Source of the DNA: GCA-2688265 sp964527395
GTDB lineage: Archaea > Nanobdellota > Nanobdellia > Woesearchaeales > GW2011-AR9
Direction of reading: 5' to 3'
Length of the DNA stretch: 25,859 nucleotides
Assembly (NCBI GenBank): GCA_964527395.1
Contig: CAZGQD010000022.1
Location: 1-25,859, forward strand
Shown: one piece after another, positions 7,101 to 14,542 of the stretch
How positions within the stretch are numbered: the stretch's first letter is position 1
How the letters are laid out: each line of letters opens with the position of its first letter
Made by a program: the position numbers and the translations under genes
The notes under the pieces: model-generated
The model's database searches: none
Told to the model about the DNA's origin: nothing
Seen by the model: only the letters and a program-made list of their open reading frames with translations

Positions 7101-9511
7101 GCCTAGCACCACATATTTCTGCTGGAACTGTAGGTAGAATCATAGGTTTCTCACAGACCCAAAGTATCTTAACACATCCTATGTATCATGCTGGTTTACG
7201 AAGAGATTGCGTTCACCCAGATACAAAATTTCTATACAAAACCACTCATAACAATAACAACAACATCCATAACAAAGAAATCGGCCCATTAGTAGAAAAT
7301 CTAATCAAAAAAGGCCAAAAAACAAGTATTATTGACAGTGTAGGCACAATAAAAGTAGAATGTGACAAGCCCTACACAGTCTTCGGTGCAGATCCAAAAA
7401 CAAAAAAGATAGTAGAAAAGAAAGTAAAATATTTCATCAAAGGCCCAAGTCCAAAATATTGGATCAAAACCACTTTAGGAACAAGAAGAAAAGTAATAAT
7501 GACTCCTGAACACAATTGTCTAGTGAGTAATAATGGTAAATTAACAAAAAAGAAAGCAAAAAACCTCAAAATCGGTGACAAAATTCCTCTTGCTTTGAAT
7601 ATCCCAGAACAAAAAAACTACAAAAATAAGTTAAATATAATAGAAGAATTCGTAAAACATCTTCCAAACAAAGAATTAAGTAATATTTCCATAAGACACG
7701 AAGCGTTTTTCAGATCTTTAGTAAAAGAAAAAAGGGACTTAGTAAAGCCTAATGTAACTAAAAAACATTACCAAAAACATCTTTTGAGTGAATGGACAAA
7801 AAAAGCATCATTATTAGACATAAAAAATCTCTTAAGAAACAATATTATCTCCTTAAAAGACTTAAAAGAAGCAAAATTACAAGTTAAATTTTCAAAAAGG
7901 CTCTTTTCACCAGAGATAAAACTAACCAAAGATTTTGCTTCCCTTCTAGGGTATTACGCAGCAGAAGGATATTGTAGAAAAAGTAGCACTGTTTCTCAAG
8001 TTGCATTTAGAATATGCGAAAAAGATCTTCAAGATGAAATAATCAGACTAATAAACTCTGTTTTTAATATAACTCCAAATTTAGGAGAAGGGAACACAAA
8101 AATAACCATTTGTGATCAATTAGTTTACAATTTTTTTAAGTATGTTTTAGATATGGGTTGCACTGCTTACCACAAAAAAACACCTCCTATACTATGGAAC
8201 TTAAAAAAAGAAACAATGATTCATTTTCTTTCTGCATATTTGGATGGAGATGGGACAGTTGATGTTTCTAGAAATTCAGTACAATTTTATTCTGTAAGTA
8301 GAAACCTTTTAGACGGGGTAGCAACCCAGTTTGCACGATTTTCAGTATTTTCAAAATATTTTACGACTAAAGAAAGACTTCCTGGAAAAACTGTTCTAGA
8401 AAGGTATAATGAGTTAGGAAAAGAACCAAAAAAACATGTTTTACATCACTTAATCATCACTGGTAAAGACACAAAAACCTTGAAGAAAATTCTAAAATTA
8501 AAATCTAAAAGAAAAAGAGATATTCTCTCAAAAATAAAGGGTTCAAATTACAGAAGAACAGTTTGTAATAACAAAAGGCCTATAGTGGAAGTCGAAAAAG
8601 ATTTAGCTTATGATTACATTAGAGAAATAGAAAAGATAGAAGATAAACAAAATAGTTATTGTATATCTGTTGAAGGAGAATCAAAAAACACCAAAAACTT
8701 CATAATAAATTCACTAATATTAAGTAGTAATTGCGATGGTGATGAAGCAGCAATCCTCCTCTTATTAGACGGTCTTCTCAATTTCTCAAAAAAATATCTT
8801 CCTTCAAGTAGAGGTTCTACCATGGACGCTGCGCTAGTACTCACTGCAATATTAAACCCGGCTGAAGTAGATGACCAGGTTCTAGGTATGGACGTACATT
8901 GGGAATACCCCCTCGAACTTTACGAAGCTGCAGAGAAGATGTTAGCACCTTGGGAAGTCAAATGGGGCAAGGACCAAAAGAAAATTGAACAATTAGATCA
9001 TAGGTTAGGAACAGTCAAGCAATACGAAGATTTCGGCTTCACTCATCATATTGACGATTTCAATGATGGCGTCAAATGTTCTGCATATAAAACTCTTCCA
9101 GGTATGAGAGAAAAATTAAAAGGTCAAATGAAATTAGGCAAAAAGATAAGAGCTGTAGATGAGAATCAAGTAGCCAGGTTAGTTATCCAAAAACATTTCT
9201 TAGCTGATATTAAAGGTAATTTCAGAAAATATTCCATGCAGTCTTTTAGGTGCAGCAATTGTAACACTAAGTATCGAAGGCCACCAGTAAGCGGTAAATG
9301 CACTGAATGTAAAAGTCTCAAGTCAAAGATATTATTTACTATCTCTCAAGGTTCAGTTGTAAAATATTTAGAGATGAGTTTAGAATTGTGCGACGAGTAC
9401 GACTTTTCCCCATACCTGAAACAAACAATCTATTTACTAAAACAAAATATTGATGTTGTATTTGGTAAAGCTCCAGATAAGCAAGTAGGCCTAAACACTT
9501 TCTTCAAGTAA
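4181..9511 (+). CDS. polC: DNA polymerase II (PolD) large subunit DP2, intein-containing
   Basis: The catalytic subunit of archaeal family D DNA polymerase, which works with DP1 at the replication fork. The precursor is 1776 residues; removing the 508-residue intein (1010-1517) leaves 1268. Visible landmarks are the N-terminal DP2 domain with AGPVRGAGGTASS (about 153-165), a Lys/Glu/Ala-rich linker (about 297-335), GRPEKAKMR ahead of the catalytic core, the split active-site motif HAGLRRD / CDGDE with its catalytic aspartates just after the intein, and a C-terminal zinc ribbon CSNC...CTEC (about 1690-1712). Residues about 510-555 look like an in-frame repeat insertion in an interdomain loop between EEWWAKELEKAL and the segment leading to PLHSEYTDYW. 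The residue before the intein is Asp, where the Pyrococcus enzyme as I recall it has Asn. DP1 is not in this window. Confidence 0.95.
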   Translation: MSIVASPRIEKYFKNLKAEVLRTYDIAKKARRLGLDPEQDTEIILANNMAERVIGIISTVAPQLAESNVTQRIQELEKEYGLLDWRVALRIAEEVAKQKFCKFKDKIEAMEMGIRTGFSYLTLGIVAAPLEGFIGLKIKKRKDGKEYFALQYAGPVRGAGGTASSVSVIVSDYVRVKMGYDKWDPSEKEVNRYILEINDYHERVTNLQYRPSNEELKFMLEHLPVEVDGDPTEKIEVSNYKDLPRIETNLIRGGLCLVIAEGLCQKSKKLNKRLAKWGKDMDLEWDFMTDFLKLKEEIHAKSTKEKEEKKAAEAANDTDNKDAKEPVKTKVSKRKFPKANDTFVADIVAGRPVITHPIATGGLRLRYGRGRTSGFSAAAIHPATLVVMNDFFAIGTQCKVERPGKAATLTLCDTIEGPIVRLKDKSIIKLKTQEEAKKYKKQVESIIFLGDILFNYGDFSENGHKLVPAGYCEEWWAKELEKALMQKQNIGNKNDIDFQKAANEINKKNFERNEQSLVSTKSQDAESKILRLETPVSMDKRSGRGHTKNYVRKYPNNIDKETLKNITKIPLYHSPTLDQAINISKIFNIPLHSEYTDYWRLISFQDLELLVEHLNQATYNKENNTISIKYSEENKKCKEILENIGVPHNTITTPTTNAKTESNTKEDQTPIIKNIIIPKTQTNILKFLLNIQNIPNEENKINIQIKEGEYEDALDYFEQNLNIKIKDKAGTFIGARMGRPEKAKMRAMQGRPHMLFPVGEEGGRLRSIQGALKVGYIKSQFNKDWLHKLQEDYGEDIIKVLFNKADEHALVELNIKKLLPKVLKELDMTIYPDLIKGVRGVSNKAKMPENIIKGIYRAKYDIAVNKDGTTRYDATELPLTHFKPKEIETGIEKLKELGYTKDIKGQPLTNDNQLLELLPQDIILPQYEAIEKGCGTIMTNVAKFIDEILVKVYKLPPFYNVKKKEDLVGHLVIGLAPHISAGTVGRIIGFSQTQSILTHPMYHAGLRRDCVHPDTKFLYKTTHNNNNNIHNKEIGPLVENLIKKGQKTSIIDSVGTIKVECDKPYTVFGADPKTKKIVEKKVKYFIKGPSPKYWIKTTLGTRRKVIMTPEHNCLVSNNGKLTKKKAKNLKIGDKIPLALNIPEQKNYKNKLNIIEEFVKHLPNKELSNISIRHEAFFRSLVKEKRDLVKPNVTKKHYQKHLLSEWTKKASLLDIKNLLRNNIISLKDLKEAKLQVKFSKRLFSPEIKLTKDFASLLGYYAAEGYCRKSSTVSQVAFRICEKDLQDEIIRLINSVFNITPNLGEGNTKITICDQLVYNFFKYVLDMGCTAYHKKTPPILWNLKKETMIHFLSAYLDGDGTVDVSRNSVQFYSVSRNLLDGVATQFARFSVFSKYFTTKERLPGKTVLERYNELGKEPKKHVLHHLIITGKDTKTLKKILKLKSKRKRDILSKIKGSNYRRTVCNNKRPIVEVEKDLAYDYIREIEKIEDKQNSYCISVEGESKNTKNFIINSLILSSNCDGDEAAILLLLDGLLNFSKKYLPSSRGSTMDAALVLTAILNPAEVDDQVLGMDVHWEYPLELYEAAEKMLAPWEVKWGKDQKKIEQLDHRLGTVKQYEDFGFTHHIDDFNDGVKCSAYKTLPGMREKLKGQMKLGKKIRAVDENQVARLVIQKHFLADIKGNFRKYSMQSFRCSNCNTKYRRPPVSGKCTECKSLKSKILFTISQGSVVKYLEMSLELCDEYDFSPYLKQTIYLLKQNIDVVFGKAPDKQVGLNTFFK
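5728..5842 (+). repeat. Palindromic repeat apparently inserted in frame within DP2
   Basis: Three perfect hairpins follow one another inside the reading frame: CTTGGT/ACCAAG (5728-5743), GCAGAATC/GATTCTGC (5753-5771) and TGGAAACT/AGTTTCCA (5775-5792). ACCAAGTCCCAAGA at its left and CCAAGAACT-two changes-GTTCGC at its right match the intergenic repeat at 16987-17010. It encodes about 38 low-complexity residues in a loop and leaves the frame open, like Rickettsia palindromic elements. The exact borders are estimates. Confidence 0.55.
7208..8731 (+). mobile_element. Intein with LAGLIDADG homing endonuclease in DP2
   Basis: This 508-residue in-frame intervening protein occupies DP2 residues 1010-1517. 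It starts with Cys (CVHPDTKF) and has the block B motif TPEHN at 1108-1112 (T and H of TxxH). The two DOD endonuclease motifs are LLGYYAAEGY (1255-1264) and FLSAYLDGDG (1349-1358). It ends NSLILSSN directly before the +1 extein Cys of CDGDE. Both endonuclease motifs keep an acidic residue, so homing may still be active. The penultimate intein residue is Ser rather than the usual His, a known but less common variant. Insertion is inside the polymerase active-site motif, so DP2 can only work after splicing. The intein uses more G/T-rich codons than the flanking extein in places, in keeping with a separate history. Confidence 0.93.
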
Positions 9512-9559
9512 CCAGAACCAAACCAAAAATTTTAATAACAACAAACACACATAAATTTT

Positions 9560-9727
9560 ATGAATAAAAAGCAAGCAAAAAAACTTCATCTAGCCATATT
9601 CTCTTTAGCACTCATTGTAGGTTTAATAGGTATCTTAATAGACCCAATAATCCCAATAGTTTGTGGACTTTTAATTTTCTTTTTAACATTCTTCAAGCAC
9701 GAAATATTTAATCTCATAAAGGTTTAA
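9560..9727 (+). CDS. Very small membrane protein
   Basis: A 55-residue ORF with a Lys-rich start (MNKKQAKKLH) and two adjacent hydrophobic segments (about 11-27 and 29-46) separated by an Asp-Pro turn, so probably a helical hairpin in the membrane. It ends 1 nt before the ATG of the next gene, which implies co-transcription. TTTTAATAAC near 9528-9537 is a plausible promoter about 28 nt upstream. I recognise no family. Confidence 0.55.
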   Translation: MNKKQAKKLHLAIFSLALIVGLIGILIDPIIPIVCGLLIFFLTFFKHEIFNLIKV

Positions 9728-9728
9728 A

Positions 9729-10001
9729 ATGTCTCCAGAACAAATCCCAAAGTACATAAAGTATGATTTTTTTGTAAGCTTGATCGGTCTTTCAATAATT
9801 TACATATCAATCTCAAAAGAAAATATTTTTCAAAATTCACTTTTTTTCTTCCCCTTCATTATAATTGGCTCTTCTTTTTTCTTTTATGGTCTTCATGAAA
9901 TGAAAGAAAATTATATTGAAGAGAAAAAATTAACAAAAATCAGAAGAGATATAGAACTAATTGATCTAAAAAATGAATTAAAAAAGAGGAAAAAACCATG
10001 A
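9729..10001 (+). CDS. Small two-helix membrane protein
   Basis: A 90-residue protein with two hydrophobic segments (about 13-30 and 37-54) followed by a charged tail of about 35 residues rich in Lys and Glu (MKENYIEEKKLTKIRRDIE, then KNELKKRKKP) that looks helical and cytoplasmic. The stop overlaps the ATG of the racemase gene by 4 nt (ATGA), so the two are translationally coupled. Its family is unknown to me. With the preceding 55-residue ORF it may form a small membrane unit ahead of the racemase. Confidence 0.6.
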   Translation: MSPEQIPKYIKYDFFVSLIGLSIIYISISKENIFQNSLFFFPFIIIGSSFFFYGLHEMKENYIEEKKLTKIRRDIELIDLKNELKKRKKP

Positions 10002-10805
10002 AAACAGTAGGAATAATTGGTGGCTTAGGTCCAGAAACCACAGCAGAGTTTTACTTAGACATAATTTTCTCATGCCAAAAAAAGAACAAAACTCAAAGAC
10101 CACCAATCATAATATCAAGTGTACCTTTAAAATTCAAAATAGAGCAAGATTTAATCATGAAAAACAAAGGTGCTAAAAGATACATTCCTTTTTTAACAAA
10201 AGAAGCAAAAAGACTAGAAAAATCAGGCGCAGATTTTTTAGTAATGCCTTGTAATTCTCTTCACGTATTTATAAATGAAATCAGACAAGCAGTTAAAATC
10301 CCAGTTCTAAGCATTATTGAAGAAACAATCAAATTCCTCAAAAAGAACAAACTAAAAAGAGTGGGCATATAGTAAAGGTATTAACCATTCGTACATTTTT
10401 AGCAAATTATTAAGACACTTTACTTATTACGAGAGGTATATAGCATTCAACAATAATGTACGGACATTAAACACCTCGAGTATAGTTTCAACTTCTGCTA
10501 CAATCCAAAACAAATTATACGAAACAGCTCTTAAAAAAAATAAAATCAAATATGAAACACCTAATCCTTTAGAACAAGCCAAGATGGGCAAATTCATTTT
10601 GAACTTAGTGAATGGCCAACATAAAAACCAAGATAGGGAAGAATTAATAAACATAATTAACAATTTAGAAGAAAAGAAAGTAGATTGTGTGGCATTAGCC
10701 TGCACAGACTTACAGATCTTGATCCCAAAACATCCAAAGCTAAAAATTTTCGACACTATGAAGATATTCGCAGATGCAACAGTAAAAAAGATCCTAGAAA
10801 ACTAA
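9998..10805 (+). pseudogene. Aspartate/glutamate racemase gene interrupted by a 115-nt insertion
   Basis: The 5' part encodes 124 residues (MKTVGIIGGLGPETTAEFY ... LKRVGI) with the first catalytic cysteine in VMPCNSLH (C85). It then meets TAG at 10370-10372. From 10485 the reading resumes in the expected family register: VSTSATIQNKLYETALKKN ... then MGKFILN ... and VALACTDLQ with the second catalytic cysteine. Removing exactly 10370-10484 joins ATA to GTT and gives KRVGIVSTSATIQ, as expected for an Asp/Glu racemase. Both cysteines and all other segments survive, so the disruption looks recent. Either the gene is dead, or the insert is removed from the RNA, or split fragments are made; sequence alone does not decide. 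Confidence 0.8.
10370..10484 (+). mobile_element. Palindromic insertion inside the racemase gene
   Basis: A 115-nt insert between codons ATA and GTT. The ends form imperfect inverted repeats: left TAGTAAAGGTATTAACC then TTCGTACATT, right AATGTACGGACATT then AAACACCTCGAGTA, about 20 of 31 positions. ATA occurs at both borders (10367-10369 and 10482-10484), a possible 3-bp target duplication. TTCGTACATTT (10388-10398) is identical to 19750-19760. It encodes no protein. Confidence 0.6.
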
Positions 10806-10827
10806 TAAACTAGAAACTCTAAAAACA

Positions 10828-11565
10828 ATGGCAATCTTAAAAAGAAAACCAAAAAAGAAATCTTCAAGAAAAGTTCCTTCCAAAAGAGGAATCCGTAGAG
10901 TTCTAGCAACTTTAACACTTCTAAGCGCATTCATAACATCAAATCCAACAAGAGCAGAAGACCTAACCCAAAAAGAAACAGTAGAACAAACAAGCTTCAA
11001 CAGACAAACTCAAGTAACAATCAGAGAATTATCAAGATTGATCAAAGAAGATTCATCTCCTTACCAGAACGGTCTTAACAATAGGCTCAGAGTCCTAGGT
11101 TTACAAATAAGCCACGATATAGAATATTTAACACCAGATAAAGCAAAAGAGTTATATGATATTTATAAAGGATTAATTGCAGAATATGAAGCAACTTTCA
11201 AAGTTTCTTTTGATTCCAAAATTGACTTCAAACCAAGAACTACAAATATACATGGAATTGAAAGATCAATTGAATTAAACATGACAAATTTAAGAGGTAT
11301 GCTAAGACAAATTGAAAAAGGAAAAAAAACAAAAGCACAATTAAAAATATTAGTAAATCAAGAAGTATTAACTATAATAGACCGGTTAGACAAATTAGAA
11401 AACACAGGGTACCGGTTACCAACATATGAAAAGGTCTCTATAATTCTTTTAAAAAAGAGAATAGATAGGCTTCTCCAAGAAGCAATCCATCATTATGGTG
11501 AAAGCATAATTAGTAAAGACACTCAAGTCATTATCAAAACAGCCCTAAAAAGCAAAGCAAGATAA
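10828..11565 (+). CDS. Predicted secreted or membrane-anchored protein of unknown function
   Basis: A 245-residue protein with a very basic N-terminus (residues 1-24, many Lys and Arg), a hydrophobic segment at about 25-38 (VLATLTLLSAFI) and a signal-peptidase-like NPTRAED, so it is probably exported. The mature part is mostly helical and charged, with repeated Leu/Ile spacing suggesting helical bundle or coiled-coil packing (about 105-150 and 160-235). I recognise no family or catalytic motif. It begins 22 nt after the end of the racemase gene and is likely in the same transcript. Confidence 0.6.
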   Translation: MAILKRKPKKKSSRKVPSKRGIRRVLATLTLLSAFITSNPTRAEDLTQKETVEQTSFNRQTQVTIRELSRLIKEDSSPYQNGLNNRLRVLGLQISHDIEYLTPDKAKELYDIYKGLIAEYEATFKVSFDSKIDFKPRTTNIHGIERSIELNMTNLRGMLRQIEKGKKTKAQLKILVNQEVLTIIDRLDKLENTGYRLPTYEKVSIILLKKRIDRLLQEAIHHYGESIISKDTQVIIKTALKSKAR

Positions 11566-11619
11566 TCAAAATAATAACTCAAATTAAATAAGTAAAATTC
11601 TAAATTAATTTCAAAACCC

Positions 11620-11919
11620 CTACAAACTCTGCTTCCCAGATATAGTCAATATTCTAGAATTCTCATCCAAATCAAACTGCACAGAAACAAGATCATTAAT
11701 TACAAGGTCATTCCCCATCAGATACAAGCTCACATTACGTAAATCACGAAGTCGAACTTTCACACATTCTACAAATTCTAAGCTTTTAAATGGAACTTTA
11801 GCTTTCAAATGAGGATTATTTGTTTTAAACATTCCAATCATAACTGACCATAATCCATCTTTATCAAGACCTGGTTTACGGCTAACTACAATACTTTTAG
11901 CTTTCTCTTTGATTGTCAT
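11620..11919 (-). CDS. Small soluble protein of unknown function
   Basis: A 99-residue protein with no membrane segment or signal. The C-terminal half (VKVRLRDLRNVSLYLMGNDLVINDLVSVQFD then ILTISG) reads as alternating beta strands; the first half is basic. I do not recognise a family. The ATG lies 3 nt after the stop of the upstream membrane-protein gene, so the two are in one operon. Confidence 0.55.
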   Translation of the reverse strand: MTIKEKAKSIVVSRKPGLDKDGLWSVMIGMFKTNNPHLKAKVPFKSLEFVECVKVRLRDLRNVSLYLMGNDLVINDLVSVQFDLDENSRILTISGKQSL

Positions 11920-11922
11920 ACT

Positions 11923-12273
11923 TTATTTGATCCAATTCCTTCTTTTAAACCTTTTCACCCAATTTTGCTTAAATGCATGAATTGACACTAAAGTTACTAA
12001 AATATACCATGCAAGCACAAGCAACCTACGCCCAAATCTAGCACCAACCAGAACTCCTATTAAAGCTCCAAAACAAATCACAATAGCTGGCCAAGTTGGA
12101 TCTTTAGATCGATACAAAGTATAAATCCCACCAAAATAAAATGCAATTATTCCTACGCTAGCATAGCCTGCAAGTGGGTTAGATTGCACAATTGTTACAA
12201 TCAAAGTAAAAACAAGTGCAATTCCTGCAATTATTTCTCCCCACCATTCATAAAGATCAATAGATTTTCCCAT
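11923..12273 (-). CDS. Small multi-pass membrane protein
   Basis: A 116-residue protein with four hydrophobic segments (about 9-27, 32-48, 57-75 and 80-98) and a very basic tail (KQNWVKRFKRRNW). An in-frame GTG lies 9 nt upstream, but ATG at 12273 has AGGTGA a few nt before it and is the better start. It stands between the S2P-like gene (upstream) and the 99-residue ORF (downstream), probably in one operon. Its function is unknown. Confidence 0.6.
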   Translation of the reverse strand: MGKSIDLYEWWGEIIAGIALVFTLIVTIVQSNPLAGYASVGIIAFYFGGIYTLYRSKDPTWPAIVICFGALIGVLVGARFGRRLLVLAWYILVTLVSIHAFKQNWVKRFKRRNWIK

Positions 12274-12343
12274 AATAGTCACCTAATCAACACCTAACCA
12301 TACTACTTCAAATTAAGCATAATAAACATTAATCCACATACTT

Positions 12344-13075
12344 TCATTCACTCCAAAAGTATGATATTACTCCAATCACAGCACCAAGTCCTAAACCAAT
12401 CAATAGTCCAATTCTCGTCTGGGTGATAAGTAGCCCACCAAAAAAAACTACACTAATGACTCCAATGATATACATGTTCAGATCTCCAAAGAACAGTTGT
12501 ATCCCATCCAGTGTTGGAAATGGAAGTAAAGTTACAGCTGCAAACATCAAATTAATCATCATTGCCTTTTTAAACAAAACCATCTCAGGGAACGCATACA
12601 GCAAAAAAGCAAACACAGCCGCTAAGATCAAATGCACAATCACTGACCACATAACCACCATTGCAACATCTTGATAAGATGTACCATACCTAAACTCGCC
12701 TAACCTATGCCTAACCATAAATGTAGTTGTCACAGCTCCAAACACAAGTAATGGCACATATCCTAAACTTACAATAGAAACAAGTAGTGAAGCTGCAATC
12801 CCTCCCCAAAGTAGTTGATATTCAACATAATATCCACGTTTAAGCCCAACTAATTTTTGCCAAGCAACTCGAATCAGAAGTGACCCAAAAGCCACAATAG
12901 TTCCCCACACAAAATATCCAAACCATCTGCCAAGGCTAAACGCTTCTCCAGGAAACCTCAAACTGAACACAAACCCAGCTAGCAGCGCCGCAATCAAAAA
13001 TATAGTATATTCTGGCCCTTTAAAAGGTAAAAACTGCGCAATTCTAGCTCGTTGTTCAATATCAATTCCTCCCAT
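12344..13075 (-). CDS. S2P/M50-like polytopic membrane protein lacking HExxH
   Basis: A protein of 243 residues from the ATG at 13075, with about six membrane helices. Near the C-terminus INLMFAAVTLLPFPTLDG matches the N...PxPxLDG motif of site-2 proteases. The region where the zinc-binding HExxH would be expected reads VRHRLGEFRYGTSY and has no HExxH. It therefore looks like the inactive S2P-like proteins found in DPANN and other archaea. An upstream in-frame TTG at 13093 is less likely because TTTAAATA (13099-13107) is centred 28 nt before the ATG at 13075. A role in membrane regulation is only a guess. Confidence 0.6.
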   Translation of the reverse strand: MGGIDIEQRARIAQFLPFKGPEYTIFLIAALLAGFVFSLRFPGEAFSLGRWFGYFVWGTIVAFGSLLIRVAWQKLVGLKRGYYVEYQLLWGGIAASLLVSIVSLGYVPLLVFGAVTTTFMVRHRLGEFRYGTSYQDVAMVVMWSVIVHLILAAVFAFLLYAFPEMVLFKKAMMINLMFAAVTLLPFPTLDGIQLFFGDLNMYIIGVISVVFFGGLLITQTRIGLLIGLGLGAVIGVISYFWSE

Positions 13076-13120
13076 ACCCTCAACCAAATGCAAATTTGTA
13101 TTTAAATCCTTCTTCCTTCC

Positions 13121-13339
13121 GTACTTAGTTCCTTTAATTTATGAGAAAGGATCACTGCCGCCCATCGAGCTGCCTTTTTTGCAATTTTAAACATAAACCG
13201 ACACAAAATATGAAATATTTTACTAAAATCAATTGCAAAAAAGAGAAGCAGCGTGCCGCAGTGATCTTTTCTTATTTACTTGGTGTCTAACCAAGTCCCG
13301 TAAGGTTCCCTTAAGGATAAAAAGGAACTAAATACGTAC
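13121..13339. repeat. Large intergenic inverted-repeat structure (three-way junction)
   Basis: The outer stem pairs TTAGTTCCTTT (13125-13135) with AAAGGAACTAA (13321-13331). A main arm of about 22 bp pairs the strand holding GAAAGGATCACTGC (13144-13157) with GCAGTGATCTTTTC (13258-13271), and continues through GCAATT/AATTGC to an inner AAAATAT-GAA-ATATTTT hairpin (13205-13221). A side hairpin ACTTGGT/ACCAAGT occupies 13278-13296. There is no ORF. It fills most of the 389-nt gap between divergent promoters. It could be an RNA gene or a dead mobile element. Confidence 0.6.
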
Positions 13340-13430
13340 TTCCTTCCATTACTCTAATATTACTCTAATTTAGACAACTAATCTCAATTTAAAGCCAAAA
13401 CCTATCAAAAACACCTCCAAACGAACAAAA

Positions 13431-13440
13431 CATTTAAAAG
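13431..13440 (+). promoter_or_regulatory. TATA box of the TFE gene
   Basis: CATTTAAAAG lies about 29 nt before the ATG at 13465, without a Shine-Dalgarno in the leader. Confidence 0.5.
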
Positions 13441-13464
13441 CGTCACTACCAGAAGTGTAAACAA

Positions 13465-14457
13465 ATGCGCCTTGATAAGAACAAAATTGATGAAGTAGTC
13501 TTCAGAATCTTAAGAGAAGATGGTTTAGAGCTAATTAATCAACTAAAGGGTAAAAGTCACATCTCTGAGTTTGATTTGGCCACTAAACTAAAAAAAGACA
13601 TCAAAATAGTTCGAAGAATGCTTTATTTTCTTTATAATAAAAACCTAGTTTCTTTCATCAGAAAAAAGGACAAACAAAAGGGATGGTATATTTATTATTG
13701 GACACTTGAGTTAAATTCCATCAAACACGAGTTTATAAAGCAAAAAAAGGAAACTTTAGAAAGACTAAAAGCGACTCTTAAAAAAGAAGAAGGCGCTGTT
13801 TTCTATGTTTGTTCAGACAATTGTGTTAGATTAGATATGGACGAATCATTAGAGTACGATTTTCACTGCCCAGAGTGCGGTAACCTTCTAGAACAAGATG
13901 ATAGTCAAGAGAAAATACAAAGGCTTCACAAGAGAATCAAGAGTTTAGGAGAAGAAATTAAAGTTATCGAAGAACAAGAGGCAAAGAAACGTCAAAAGAT
14001 AGCCCAAAAAGCCAAAAAAGAGCGTGAAGAAGAAGAAGCAAGGCTTGCTGAAGAGTTAGCTCAAAAAGAAGCAGAAAAACTAGCTGAAAAGGAAAGAAAA
14101 AAGCAAGCTGCTAAAGAAAAAGCTGAAGCAAAGAAAAGAAGGGCTAAAGAAGCTGCAGCCAAAAAGAAGGCTATTGCAGAAAGAAAGAAAGCTGCAGCCG
14201 CTAAAAAGAAAATAGCAGAAAAGAAGAAAAAGGAAGCCGCTAAGAAGAAAGCTGCAGCAAAGAAAAAGAAGGAAGCTGCTATAAAGAAAAAAGCCTCCAA
14301 GAAAAAGAAAGCTACTAATAAAAAAGCTTCAGAAAAGAAAAAATCTACATCAAAAAAGAAAGCTACAACCAAAAAGAAGGTAGCATCTAATAAAAAGAAA
14401 GAAAAAAAATCAGTTCAAAAGAAATTAACTTCTCTAACTACAAAAAAGAAGAAGTAA
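13465..14457 (+). CDS. tfe: Transcription factor E alpha (TFE) with long Lys/Ala-rich C-terminal tail
   Basis: TFE assists promoter opening by archaeal RNA polymerase together with TBP and TFB. Residues 1-90 form the extended winged-helix domain (ISEFDLATKL, IVRRMLYFLY, GWYIYYWTL). Residues 112-141 are the zinc ribbon, with C116, C120, C135 and C138; the first pair is CX3C instead of the usual CX2C. A coiled coil follows to about residue 172. The family normally ends near 170-180 residues, but this protein continues for about 155 more, made almost entirely of Lys, Ala and Glu, then KKK-A/S/T repeats. The tail resembles histone H1 C-termini and presumably binds DNA or polyphosphate. It is the same frame with no break, so it is a genuine extension or fusion rather than a misread. 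Confidence 0.92.
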   Translation: MRLDKNKIDEVVFRILREDGLELINQLKGKSHISEFDLATKLKKDIKIVRRMLYFLYNKNLVSFIRKKDKQKGWYIYYWTLELNSIKHEFIKQKKETLERLKATLKKEEGAVFYVCSDNCVRLDMDESLEYDFHCPECGNLLEQDDSQEKIQRLHKRIKSLGEEIKVIEEQEAKKRQKIAQKAKKEREEEEARLAEELAQKEAEKLAEKERKKQAAKEKAEAKKRRAKEAAAKKKAIAERKKAAAAKKKIAEKKKKEAAKKKAAAKKKKEAAIKKKASKKKKATNKKASEKKKSTSKKKATTKKKVASNKKKEKKSVQKKLTSLTTKKKK

Positions 14458-14542
14458 ACCTGTTTCTAATAAAAAAATAACTTACTCATTCTAAAACACC
14501 CAAAATTAAATAAAAAAGAATTAAACTAATAAAAAAAGAAAA

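Noticed and set aside
10364..10490. TATAGT as a 6-bp target duplication at the racemase insertion
   Set aside because: TATAGT appears near both ends, but only ATA is compatible with restoring the reading frame VGI-VSTSATI.
10584..10805. 73-residue ORF as an independent gene
   Set aside because: It is the 3' part of the interrupted racemase; the family sequence continues upstream in the same frame to 10485.
13121..13339. SRP RNA or RNase P RNA
   Set aside because: I see no SRP domain IV GGAA-type apex and none of the conserved RNase P core blocks.
14061..14372. 103-residue Phe/Ala-rich minus-strand ORF
   Set aside because: It is the antisense shadow of the Lys/Ala repeat of the TFE tail.
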